Shown: positions 1 through 6,287 of the stretch, piece by piece
How the letters are laid out: each line of letters starts with the position of its first letter
Position numbering within the stretch: the first letter of the stretch is position 1
Position numbers and translations under genes: made by a program
Source: Candidatus Pelethomonas intestinigallinarum
Lineage (GTDB): Bacteria; Bacillota; Clostridia; Oscillospirales; Oscillospiraceae
Length of the DNA stretch: 18,022 nt
NCBI GenBank assembly: GCA_018712665.1
Contig: DVGP01000025.1
Coordinates: forward strand, 1 to 18,022
Direction: 5' to 3'
The notes under the pieces: model-generated
Seen by the model: the letters and a program-made list of their open reading frames with translations, nothing else
What the model was told of the DNA's origin: nothing
Databases searched by the model: none

Positions 1-597
1 GTAGGTCAGCCCGGCGTAGGTGCCGCCGGAGCCGGTGGCGCTGACGATACTGTCAAAGGTCACGCCCATGTCCCGGGATTGGTTCGCGATCTCCAGGGCG
101 CAGTTGACGTAGCCCAGGGACCCCAGGGGCACGGAGCCCCCCACGGGAATGGCGTAGGGGACGTGGCCCGCCCGGCGGAGGTCGGCCATGATGCGGTCCA
201 TCTCGGCGTACACGTCGTCGTAGGAGTCGCTGTCCACGAAGCGGACCTCCGCCCCGAAGATGCCGTCCAGGATCAGGTTGCCGCCGGTGAGCTCCCCCCG
301 CTTTTTCAGCACCAGGATGGCGCGCATCCCCAGGCGGGAGGCGCAGGCGGCGGTGAGCATGGCGTGGTTGGACTGGGGGCCGCCGGTGGTGAGGACCACG
401 TCGCAGCCCTTCTCCCGGGCGTCCGCCAGGAGGAACTCCAGCTTGCGGACCTTGTTGCCCCCCAGGGCCACGCCGGTCATGTCGTCCCGCTTGATGTAGA
501 GGTTTTTGCCGCAGCTCCGGCTCAGGTTCTCCAGCTTGTACAGGGGCGTGGGCAGCTGGGCGAAGGGGATGTTGGGAAAATCTGTGAGACGCTTCAT
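1..597 (-). CDS. D-cysteine desulfhydrase / ACC deaminase-family PLP enzyme (partial, C-terminus outside window)
   Basis: The reading frame is open from an ATG at 597 to the window edge, giving 199 N-terminal residues of a family usually about 330 long. It is a fold-type II PLP enzyme. The motif LGGNKVRKLE (residues 45-54) carries the PLP-binding lysine (K49), and GGPQSNHAM (72-80) is the phosphate/carboxylate-binding SNH loop of the D-cysteine desulfhydrase/ACC deaminase family. A glycine-rich SATGSGGTYAGL stretch near the visible end fits the PLP phosphate-binding region. Such enzymes split D-cysteine into pyruvate, ammonia and sulfide, or deaminate ACC; the residues that separate these activities lie outside the window. 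The start is supported by AAGGAGGA about 8 nt upstream. The gene lies 24 bp behind metA on the same strand, so it is probably co-transcribed with metY-metA, which favours a sulfide-releasing role (inference). Confidence 0.85.
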   Translation of the reverse strand, partial: MKRLTDFPNIPFAQLPTPLYKLENLSRSCGKNLYIKRDDMTGVALGGNKVRKLEFLLADAREKGCDVVLTTGGPQSNHAMLTAACASRLGMRAILVLKKRGELTGGNLILDGIFGAEVRFVDSDSYDDVYAEMDRIMADLRRAGHVPYAIPVGGSVPLGSLGYVNCALEIANQSRDMGVTFDSIVSATGSGGTYAGLTY

Positions 598-621
598 AGA
601 CTGCTCCTCCTTACGATCCAT

Positions 622-1560
622 CTATTGATGATGTTCCTCCGTCCGCTTCAGCTCGCCCAGGTCGTAGGGCGTGGTCTGGTAGACGAAGTAGTTCAGCCAG
701 TTGCTGTAGAGCAGGTTGGCGCAGGAGCGCCAGGTCACCCGGGGGGGCTGGGTGTCGTCGTCGTCAGGGTAGTAGTTCTTGGGCACGGCGATGGGCAGGC
801 CCTTGGCCTTGTCCCGGAGGTACTCCTGCTCCAGGGTCCGGGCGTCGTACTCGCTGTGGCCGGTGATGAAGATCTGCCGCCCGCTCTCGGTGGACAGGGC
901 GTAGATCCCCGCCTCCGGGGAGGTGGACAGGATCTTCAGCGCCGGCACCTTCTCCACGTCCTCCCGGCGGACGGTGGTGTGGCGGGAGTGGGGCACCATG
1001 AACACGTCGTCGCTGCCCCGGAAGAGCATGTTGCTCCTCCGCTCCACGATATGGGGGAACACGCCGAAGAGCTTCTCCTTTAAGGGATACTTCTGGATGC
1101 CGTAGTGGTAGTAGAGCCCCGCCTGGGCCCCCCAGCAGATGTGGAAGGTGCTGTGGACGTGGGATTTGGTCCACTCCATGATCCGGCACAGCTCCGGCCA
1201 GTACTCCACCTCCTCGAAGGGCAGGTGCTCCACCGGCGCGCCGGTGATGACCATGCCGTCGAAGTTCCGGTCCTTCACGTCGTCAAAGTGCTTGTAGAAG
1301 GCCAGCATGTGCTCCTGGGGGGTGTTCTTCGGCACGTGGCCGGCGGGGCAGATCAGCTCCAGCTCCACCTGAAGGGGGGTGTTGGACAGCAGCCGGCTCA
1401 GCTGGGTCTCCGTCGCGATCTTGGTGGGCATCAGGTTCAGCAGCAAAATCTGCAGGGGCCGGATGTCCTGGGTCCGGGCCCGGGTCTCGGTCATGACGAA
1501 GATGTTCTCCTCCGTCAGGGTCTTCACCGCGGGCAGCTCGTTGGGGATACGGATTGGCAT
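622..1560 (-). CDS. metA: Homoserine O-acetyltransferase (MetA-type)
   Basis: 312 residues, full length for the MetA family. It acylates the hydroxyl of homoserine, the first committed step of methionine synthesis, in the cytoplasm. The catalytic cysteine is C142 in FHICWGAQAGLYYHYG, and the His/Glu pair of the active site is H235 and E237 in FITGHSEYDART. Residue 111 (GAPVEHLPFEEV) is glutamate; in characterised MetA proteins Glu111 goes with acetyl-CoA use and Gly111 with succinyl-CoA, so this is predicted to be an acetyltransferase despite the historical name succinyltransferase. That agrees with MetY upstream, which uses O-acetylhomoserine. The start has GAGGAGAA about 10 nt upstream. The 258-bp gap to metY is filled by palindromic repeats, one hairpin lying immediately in front of this ribosome binding site. 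Confidence 0.96.
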   Translation of the reverse strand: MPIRIPNELPAVKTLTEENIFVMTETRARTQDIRPLQILLLNLMPTKIATETQLSRLLSNTPLQVELELICPAGHVPKNTPQEHMLAFYKHFDDVKDRNFDGMVITGAPVEHLPFEEVEYWPELCRIMEWTKSHVHSTFHICWGAQAGLYYHYGIQKYPLKEKLFGVFPHIVERRSNMLFRGSDDVFMVPHSRHTTVRREDVEKVPALKILSTSPEAGIYALSTESGRQIFITGHSEYDARTLEQEYLRDKAKGLPIAVPKNYYPDDDDTQPPRVTWRSCANLLYSNWLNYFVYQTTPYDLGELKRTEEHHQ

Positions 1561-1578
1561 AGGGTCTGATTCTCCTCT

Positions 1579-1636
1579 GCGGGAAGCGGACGCTTCCCGC
1601 GCAAAAATTTTTGCCCAGCTTTTTACAAAAAGCTGG
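1579..1636. repeat. Three consecutive perfect palindromes between metY and metA
   Basis: Three inverted repeats follow each other almost without spacer. The first is GCGGGAAGCG / CGCTTCCCGC (1579-1588 and 1591-1600, 2-nt loop). The second is GCAAAAATTTTTGC (1601-1614, no loop). The third is CCAGCTTTTT / AAAAAGCTGG (1615-1624 and 1627-1636, 2-nt loop). Together they run into the GC-rich array that starts at 1635. In the metY-metA transcript the first palindrome lies just upstream of the metA ribosome binding site. They do not look like an ordinary terminator because none has a free T tract outside a stem on the transcribed strand. Confidence 0.85.
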
Positions 1637-1819
1637 CGGGGGTCCGGGGCAGAGCCCCGGCGGGTCCAGGGCGGAGCCCTGGCGGGGACCGGGGCGGGGC
1701 CCCGGCGGGTCCAGGGCAGAGCCCTGGCGGGGTGCGGGGCAGAGCCCCGGCGGGTCCAGGGCGAAGCCCTGGCGGGGACCGGGGTGGAACCCCGGCGGGG
1801 TGCGGGGCGGAGCCCCGCC
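1635..1819. repeat. Tandem array of eight 22-24 bp GC-rich palindromic units
   Basis: Eight units start at 1635, 1659, 1681, 1704, 1726, 1749, 1771 and 1794. Each begins GGCGGG and holds a 17-bp dyad with 3-nt centre: 1644-1660, 1666-1682, 1689-1705, 1711-1727, 1734-1750, 1756-1772, 1779-1795, 1802-1818. Dyad spacing is 22 or 23 bp throughout. Two subtypes alternate: CCGGGGC/GCCCCGG in odd units and CCAGGGC/GCCCTGG in even ones, so the higher-order period is 45 bp. Arm substitutions are usually matched on the other arm (G-C to A-T in even units, C-G to T-A in unit 7, C-G to G-C in unit 8); unit 5 has one unpaired outer base. The array abuts the metY stop codon. Confidence 0.93.
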
Positions 1820-3099
1820 TACAGGGCGGCCAGGGCCTGGGCCAGATCCTCGATCAGGTCCTCCCGGCTTTCCAGGCCCACGCTGAGGCGGACCATGTCC
1901 GCCGGGACGCCGGCGGCCTCCAGCTCCCGGTCATTCATCTGCCGGTGGGTGGAGCTGGCGGGGTGGAGGCAGCAGGTCCGGGCGTCGGCCACGTGGGTGG
2001 CGATGGCCCCCAGGCGCAGGTGCTTCATGAAGGCCTCCGCCGCCGTCCGGCCCCCCTTCACGGCGAAGCTCACCACGCCGCAGGAGCCGTGGGGCAGGTA
2101 CTTCTCCGCCAGGGCGTGGTAGGGGTCCCCGGGCAGGCCGCTGTAGCGGACCCAGGCCACCTTGGGGTGGCCGGCCAGGAACTCCGCCACCGCCTGGGCG
2201 TTCTCGCAGTGGCGGGCCATGCGGACGTGGAGGCTCTCCAGCCCCAGATTCAGCAGGAAGGCGTTCTGGGGGGAGGCCATGGCCCCGAAGTCCCGCATGA
2301 GCTGGGCGGTGGCCTTGTTGATGAAGGCCCCCTCCCTCCCGAACTTCTCGGCGTAGATGACGCCGTGGTAGCTCTCGTCGGGGGTGGTGAGGCCGGGGAA
2401 CTTGTCCTTGTGGGCCATCCAGTCGAACCTGCCCCCGTCCACGACGCACCCGCCCAGGGCGGCGGCGTGGCCGTCCATGTACTTGGTGGTGGAGTGGGTG
2501 ACGATGTCCGCGCCCCACGCCAGGGGGCGGCAGTTCACCGGGGTGGCGAAGGTGTTGTCCACGATGAGGGGCACGCCGTGGATGTGGGCGGCGGCGGCGA
2601 ACTTCTCGATGTCCAGCACGGTGAGGGCCGGGTTGGCGATGGTCTCGCCGAAGACGGCCTTGGTGTTGGGGCGGAAGGCGGCGTTCAGCTCCTCCTCGGT
2701 GCAGTCCGGGGAGACGAAGGTGAACTCAATCCCCATTTTCTTCATGGTCACGGAGAAGAGGTTGTAGGTGCCGCCGTAGATGGAGTTGGAGGCCACCACA
2801 TGGTCCCCGCAGGAGGCGATGTTGAACACGGCATAGAAGTTGGCCGCCTGGCCGGAGGAGGTGAGCATCCCCATGGTCCCGCCCTCCAGGGCGGCGATCT
2901 TGGCCGCCACGGCGTCGCAGGTGGGGTTTTGCAGGCGGGAGTAGAAGTAGCCCTGGGCCTCCAGGTCGAAGAGCTTGCCCATGTCCTCGCTGGTGTCGTA
3001 CTTGAAGGTGGTGGACTGGACAATGGGGATCTGCCGGGGCTCCCCGTTGCCGGGGCGGTAGCCCCCCTGGACGCAGATGGTGTCGATGCGGTCGGTCAT
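1819..3099 (-). CDS. metY: O-acetylhomoserine sulfhydrylase (aminocarboxypropyltransferase)
   Basis: 426 residues, normal length for the Cys/Met metabolism PLP family of the MetY branch. It condenses O-acetylhomoserine with sulfide to give homocysteine, bypassing cystathionine. The N-terminal TICVQGGYRPGNGEPRQIPI and YFYSRLQNPT segments are typical of MetY. The PLP phosphate-binding loop SSGQAA lies near residues 81-86, the cofactor aspartate is in VDNTFATP (about 180-187), and the Schiff-base lysine is K206 in THSTTKYMDGH. The start ATG has an AAGGAGG site 8-9 nt upstream. It is the first gene of the minus-strand operon, read from the promoter at 3144-3172. Its TAG stop overlaps the last base of the palindrome array. 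Confidence 0.96.
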   Translation of the reverse strand: MTDRIDTICVQGGYRPGNGEPRQIPIVQSTTFKYDTSEDMGKLFDLEAQGYFYSRLQNPTCDAVAAKIAALEGGTMGMLTSSGQAANFYAVFNIASCGDHVVASNSIYGGTYNLFSVTMKKMGIEFTFVSPDCTEEELNAAFRPNTKAVFGETIANPALTVLDIEKFAAAAHIHGVPLIVDNTFATPVNCRPLAWGADIVTHSTTKYMDGHAAALGGCVVDGGRFDWMAHKDKFPGLTTPDESYHGVIYAEKFGREGAFINKATAQLMRDFGAMASPQNAFLLNLGLESLHVRMARHCENAQAVAEFLAGHPKVAWVRYSGLPGDPYHALAEKYLPHGSCGVVSFAVKGGRTAAEAFMKHLRLGAIATHVADARTCCLHPASSTHRQMNDRELEAAGVPADMVRLSVGLESREDLIEDLAQALAAL

Positions 3100-3143
3100 G
3101 GCGCGCCTCCTTGAATGGAAATACTGGGAATCCTAATAGAAAA

Positions 3144-3172
3144 AAGATACAACACCCCGCCGGGTTTGTCAA
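3144..3172 (-). promoter_or_regulatory. Sigma-A-type promoter for metY operon
   Basis: On the minus strand a perfect TTGACA (3172-3167) is followed after 17 bp by TATCTT (3149-3144). The predicted start of transcription is near 3138, leaving a leader of only about 38 nt. That is too short for a SAM riboswitch or T-box, so methionine control would have to be by a protein or lie elsewhere. Confidence 0.7.
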
Positions 3173-3217
3173 TGCCGCCGCTGTTGGGCCCCGGCAACCC
3201 GCTCTCCAATATTGGTG

Positions 3218-3246
3218 TTGACTTCCTCTTTTGCACGTGGTATATT
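3218..3246 (+). promoter_or_regulatory. Sigma-A-type promoter for the DUF3796-XRE pair
   Basis: TTGACT (3218-3223), 17-bp spacer, TATATT (3241-3246), in an A/T-rich patch divergent from the metY promoter. The predicted start is near 3253, giving a 40-nt leader with AAAGGAG at 3277-3283 in front of the ATG at 3293. Confidence 0.75.
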
Positions 3247-3271
3247 TCTATCATAACAAGCGAAATTTACC
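3239..3271. promoter_or_regulatory. Inverted repeat over the -10 box, candidate operator
   Basis: GGTATATTTC (3239-3248) and GAAATTTACC (3262-3271) are inverted copies matching at 9 of 10 positions with a 13-bp centre. The left arm contains the -10 hexamer of the downstream pair, one gene of which is an XRE repressor-like protein. Position and symmetry suggest autoregulation; this is inference. Confidence 0.5.
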
Positions 3272-3292
3272 ACATAAAAGGAGACGTGACCG

Positions 3293-3658
3293 ATGAAACT
3301 GTCAAAGCGATGGCTGTACGGCTCCATGGGCTTTCTCTCCCTGCTGGGGCTGATCGGGATTTTCACGGAGGAGCATGGCTTTCTGGCGTTCTTCGCCTTC
3401 GCCGTGGACTTCGAGTTTTTCTTCCTCCCCTCCGACGAGATGGTGGACTCGTACATGACCCGGTCCGCCGCCCGGGGCTTTTTCTGCGGGATGCTGTCGG
3501 TGGCCGTCGTGGCCCTGGCCGCCTTCTTCTGGACCGGCCGGGACGGCGGGGAGGCCCTGGCGGCGGCCTTCTCCGCGGGGTGGGCGGTGTCTGTTGTGGT
3601 GTACGCGCTGTCCGCCGCCTACTACGGCTTCCGGGAGAAGTGGGGGCTGGAGCCGTGA
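3293..3658 (+). CDS. DUF3796-like small membrane protein
   Basis: 121 residues. The N-terminal pattern (basic start, then GSMGFLSLLGLIGIF, then FLAFFAFAVDFEFFFLPSDE) resembles DUF3796 proteins, which have no assigned biochemical role. Hydrophobic segments lie at about residues 8-24, 29-46, 63-84 and 88-110, so an integral membrane protein with three or four helices is likely. The start is set by AAAGGAG 9 nt upstream of the ATG. The stop TGA overlaps the GTG start of the XRE regulator, so the two genes are translationally coupled, an arrangement also seen for DUF3796 genes in other Firmicutes. The function may be a membrane partner or target of the regulator, but nothing in the sequence shows this. 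Confidence 0.78.
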   Translation: MKLSKRWLYGSMGFLSLLGLIGIFTEEHGFLAFFAFAVDFEFFFLPSDEMVDSYMTRSAARGFFCGMLSVAVVALAAFFWTGRDGGEALAAAFSAGWAVSVVVYALSAAYYGFREKWGLEP

Positions 3659-3852
3659 TCAAAAACAGGATCAAGGAGCATCGGGCCCGCTGTGACATGA
3701 CCCAGGAGGACCTGGCCCGGCTGGTGGGCGTGCGCCGGGAGACCATCGGGAATCTGGAGAAGGGGCGGTACAACCCCTCCCTGGTCCTGGCCTGGAACAT
3801 CGCCAAGGTCTTCCAGGTGCCCATCGAAGAGGTTTTTACGGTGGAAGAATAA
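3655..3852 (+). CDS. Short XRE-family helix-turn-helix regulator
   Basis: 65 residues starting at GTG 3655 (GTGA overlap with the previous gene). It is almost only an HTH_3 domain: MTQEDLARLVGVRRETIGNLEKGRYNPS (residues 15-42) contains the helix-turn-helix, and the tail LAWNIAKVFQVPIEEVF (45-61) is the conserved closing helix. This belongs to the YozG/Cro-like group of 65-70 residue regulators that have no sensor domain. It probably acts as a dimer on DNA; the palindrome on the operon's own -10 box is the obvious candidate site. The hairpin at 3879-3914 follows the stop codon by 26 bp. Confidence 0.9.
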   Translation: MIKNRIKEHRARCDMTQEDLARLVGVRRETIGNLEKGRYNPSLVLAWNIAKVFQVPIEEVFTVEE

Positions 3853-3878
3853 ACAGCAGACTACCCCAAAATGAAGAA

Positions 3879-3914
3879 GGAGGGCGGGGCCGCTTACCAG
3901 CGGCTCCGCCCTCC
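3879..3914. terminator. Shared hairpin terminator between converging genes
   Basis: GGAGGGCGGGGCCGC (3879-3893) pairs with GCGGCTCCGCCCTCC (3900-3914), a 15-bp stem with one G-T pair and a 6-nt loop. On the minus strand, downstream of proS, it is followed by TTCTTCATTTT, a reasonable T tract. On the plus strand the tail (GTTGCTCTTCC) is weaker. Confidence 0.8.
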
Positions 3915-3949
3915 GTTGCTCTTCCATGAAATGGTCTATGCGGCGGGGA

Positions 3950-5392
3950 TCAGTAGGCCACGCCCCAGATGATGTCGGTGGCGCACTCCTTGCCGCACAC
4001 CGGGCACTTGCCGGTGGTGCCGGACTGCTCCAGGGGCATGCACCGGGAGGAGACGCCCACCTTGTCCTTCATGGCCAGCTCGCAGGCCAGGTCGCCGCAC
4101 CACTTGGTGCGGACGAAGCCGCCGCTGTGGGCCTCCAGGGTCTCCTTGACCTCCTCCCAGGTCTCCGCCTGGAAGGTGTTGGCGTCCAGGTTGGCCTTGG
4201 CCATGGCGTACATGTTGTGGTGGATATCGTCCAGGAGGGCCGCCACGGCGCTCTCCAGCTCGGCCAGGGGAACGAAGGTCTTCTCCCCGGTGTCCCGGCG
4301 GGCCAGGCAGCACTGGCCCTTCTCCATATCCTTCGGACCGATCTCCACCCGCACGGGCACGCCCCGCATCTCGTACTCGGCAAATTTCCAGCCGGGGGCC
4401 TTATCGCTCACGTCGATTTTGGCCCGGACCCCGGCGGCCTGGAGACGGCTGAGGAGGTCCTGGGCGGCGTCGGTGACCCCGGGCTTGTGCTGGGCTACGG
4501 GGATGACGATCACCTGGATGGGGGCAATCCGGGGGGGCAGCACCAGGCCGTTGTCGTCACCGTGGGTCATGATGATGCCGCCGATCATCCGGGTGGACAC
4601 GCCCCAGGAGGTCTGGTGGGGGTGGTGGAGCTGGTTGTCGGAGCCGGTGAAGGTGATGTCGAAGGCCCGGGCGAAGCCGTCGCCGAAGTAGTGGCTGGTA
4701 CCGGCCTGGAGGGCCTTCTTGTCGTGCATCATGCACTCCACGGTGTAGGTCTCCTCCGCGCCTTTGAACTTCTCCTTGTCGGTCTTGCGGCCCTTGAGGA
4801 CAGGCATGGCCAGCACGTTCTCCATGAAGTCCGCGTAGATGTTCAGCATCCGCATGGTCTCTTCCCGGGCCTCCTCCTCGGTGGCGTGCATGGTGTGGCC
4901 CTCCTGCCACAAAAACTCCCGGTGGCGCAGGAACGGGCGGCTGGTCTTCTCCCAGCGCAGGACGGAGCACCACTGGTTGTACAGCTTCGGCAGGTCCCGG
5001 TGGGAGTGGATGATGTTCTTGTAGTGCTCACAGAAGAGGGTCTCGCTGGTGGGGCGGATGCAGCAGCGCTCCTCCAGCTTCTCGCTGCCGCCCACGGTGA
5101 CCCAGGCACACTCCGGGGCGAAGCCCTCCACGTGGTCCTTCTCCTTCTGCAGCAGGCTCTCGGGGATGAGCATGGGCAGATACACGTTCTCGTGGCCGGT
5201 CTCCTTGAATCGCTTGTCCAGCTCCTTCTGGATATTCTCCCAGATGGCGTAGCCGTAGGGGCGGTAGATGAACATGCCCTTGATGGAGGAGTAGTCGATG
5301 AGCTCCGCCTTGGTGCACACGTCGGTGTACCACTGGGCAAAATCCACATCCCGGGCGGTAATGGCATCCACCTGTCTCTTGTCCTGTGCCAT
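3950..5392 (-). CDS. proS: Prolyl-tRNA synthetase, short (archaeal/eukaryote-like, ProS3) type
   Basis: 480 residues. It charges tRNA-Pro with proline. Length and architecture match the ProS3 type (no editing insertion between motifs 2 and 3) rather than the roughly 570-residue bacterial type. Class II signatures are visible: RPTSE near residues 113-117, motif 2 RWEKTSRPFLRHREFLWQEGH, and motif 3 with GLVLPPRIAP, followed by an anticodon-binding domain (about 285-385). The C-terminal zinc domain has cysteines C432, C437, C463 and C466, and the chain ends in tyrosine (GVAY), as is usual for this type. Start ATG with AGGAG 8-9 nt upstream. It is a single-gene unit with its own promoter, and its roughly 54-nt leader is too short for a T-box. 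Confidence 0.97.
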   Translation of the reverse strand: MAQDKRQVDAITARDVDFAQWYTDVCTKAELIDYSSIKGMFIYRPYGYAIWENIQKELDKRFKETGHENVYLPMLIPESLLQKEKDHVEGFAPECAWVTVGGSEKLEERCCIRPTSETLFCEHYKNIIHSHRDLPKLYNQWCSVLRWEKTSRPFLRHREFLWQEGHTMHATEEEAREETMRMLNIYADFMENVLAMPVLKGRKTDKEKFKGAEETYTVECMMHDKKALQAGTSHYFGDGFARAFDITFTGSDNQLHHPHQTSWGVSTRMIGGIIMTHGDDNGLVLPPRIAPIQVIVIPVAQHKPGVTDAAQDLLSRLQAAGVRAKIDVSDKAPGWKFAEYEMRGVPVRVEIGPKDMEKGQCCLARRDTGEKTFVPLAELESAVAALLDDIHHNMYAMAKANLDANTFQAETWEEVKETLEAHSGGFVRTKWCGDLACELAMKDKVGVSSRCMPLEQSGTTGKCPVCGKECATDIIWGVAY

Positions 5393-5452
5393 AGTGTTTC
5401 TCTCCTGTTTTCATTTAATATTTATGTGAAAATGGGAATTTTCTGAACAACT

Positions 5453-5481
5453 ATTGTAGCTTTCCCGGAGGAAATTGTCAA
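5453..5481 (-). promoter_or_regulatory. Sigma-A-type promoter for proS
   Basis: Minus-strand TTGACA (5481-5476), 17-bp spacer, TACAAT (5458-5453). The predicted start is near 5446. The leader is A/T-rich with a weak TTTTCA/TGAAAA pairing only. Confidence 0.85.
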
Positions 5482-5601
5482 TACTTATGTGGGCCCTTTG
5501 CCCCGGGCTTCTCCAGCGGACGGGGAGCTTCATCCGCAGGGAGAGGGGCGCGGCAGAACCCTCCGCGGGGCACGGCGGGGCCCGCTCCGCAAAAACCGCC
5601 C

Positions 5602-5630
5602 TTTACAGCGGGGGGGCCGTATGCTATAAT
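5602..5630 (+). promoter_or_regulatory. Sigma-A-type promoter for queT
   Basis: TTTACA (5602-5607), 17-bp spacer, perfect TATAAT (5625-5630). Transcription should start near 5637, exactly at the first base of the first leader stem. The stretch 5482-5601, between this and the proS promoter, shows no convincing gene or signal. Confidence 0.8.
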
Positions 5631-5636
5631 CCCTCC

Positions 5637-5744
5637 GACTGGTTTCCACACCCAGTCCAAGCGCTGCCCCGGCCCGGGGCGGCGTTCGTTCGGCGGCGGG
5701 GCCGGGAAAAGCACCGCCGCCGTTCTCTAAACAAAAAATGGAGG
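5637..5744 (+). promoter_or_regulatory. Structured queT leader, candidate preQ1 riboswitch (class III suspected)
   Basis: Three stem-loops precede the gene: GACTGG/CCAGTC (5637-5642, 5652-5657) with loop TTTCCACAC; CGCTGCCCCG/CGGGGCGGCG (5662-5671, 5675-5684); CGGCGGCGG/CCGCCGCCG (5691-5699, 5714-5722). An A-rich linker and the ribosome binding site follow. The first loop (TTTCCA, 5643-5648) can pair with TGGAGG (5739-5744), which includes the ribosome binding site, so a ligand-dependent pseudoknot could gate translation. queT genes are known targets of preQ1 riboswitches, and class III is reported from this bacterial group. I could not confirm the aptamer consensus from memory. Confidence 0.45.
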
Positions 5745-5753
5745 TAACAGAAT

Positions 5754-6257
5754 ATGAAACACATCACCGTCCGCCAACTCACCGCCGCCGCCCTGGTGGG
5801 GGCCCTGTACGTGGTCATGGGCTACTTCGGCAACATCTTCGGCCTGACCTTCGGCCCCGTCCAGTGCCGCTTCGCCGAGGCCCTGACCGTCCTGCCCTTC
5901 CTGGCCCCGGTCACCAGCTGGGGGCTCTTCATCGGGTGCCTGATCGTCAACATCCTCAGCCCCTACGGGCCGCTGGACATGGTGGTGGGCTCCGCCGCCA
6001 CCCTCATCGCCGCCCTCCTCACCGCCCGGTGCCCCAACAAGTGGCTGGCCCCCCTGCCCCCGGTGCTGTGCAACGGGCTGCTGGTGGGGGCGGTCATCGC
6101 CTTCCAGGAGGTGGGCTTCACCGCCGCCTTCCCCGGGGTGTACGCCTACAACGCCCTGACCGTGGGAGGCGGAGAGCTCATCGCCTGCTGCGCCCTGGGC
6201 CTTCCCCTGCTGGCGGCCCTGGAGCGGGCCGGCGTGCCGGAGCGGCTGGCGGCGTAA
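5754..6257 (+). CDS. queT: QueT family transporter (ECF S component for a queuosine precursor)
   Basis: 167 residues, five or six hydrophobic helices, no signal peptide. The signature GPVQCRFAEALTVLP (residues 34-48) and the later GCLIVNILSPYGPLDMVVGSAATL (about 62-85) are typical of the QueT/DUF988 family, thought to be the substrate-binding S component of an energy-coupling factor transporter taking up preQ1 or related deazapurines. The ATP-binding and T subunits are not in this window and are normally shared among S components. The start ATG is preceded by GGAGG with 9-nt spacing. A structured leader points to riboswitch control. The methyltransferase gene follows after 30 bp and is probably co-transcribed. 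Confidence 0.9.
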   Translation: MKHITVRQLTAAALVGALYVVMGYFGNIFGLTFGPVQCRFAEALTVLPFLAPVTSWGLFIGCLIVNILSPYGPLDMVVGSAATLIAALLTARCPNKWLAPLPPVLCNGLLVGAVIAFQEVGFTAAFPGVYAYNALTVGGGELIACCALGLPLLAALERAGVPERLAA

Positions 6258-6287
6258 GGCGGGCCGGATGCAGAGAGGAGAGAGACC

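Noticed and set aside
79..1083. Plus-strand 334-codon frame
   Set aside because: Antisense to the D-cysteine desulfhydrase-like gene and metA, with shadow-type composition.
1635..1819. CRISPR-like array
   Set aside because: Units are contiguous with no unique spacers, and the unit itself is palindromic and alternates in two subtypes; no cas genes nearby.
3100..3143. SAM riboswitch or T-box in front of metY
   Set aside because: The promoter leaves a leader of only about 38 nt, too short for either.
5393..5452. T-box leader for proS
   Set aside because: The leader from the mapped promoter is about 54 nt and has no T-box sequence or terminator.
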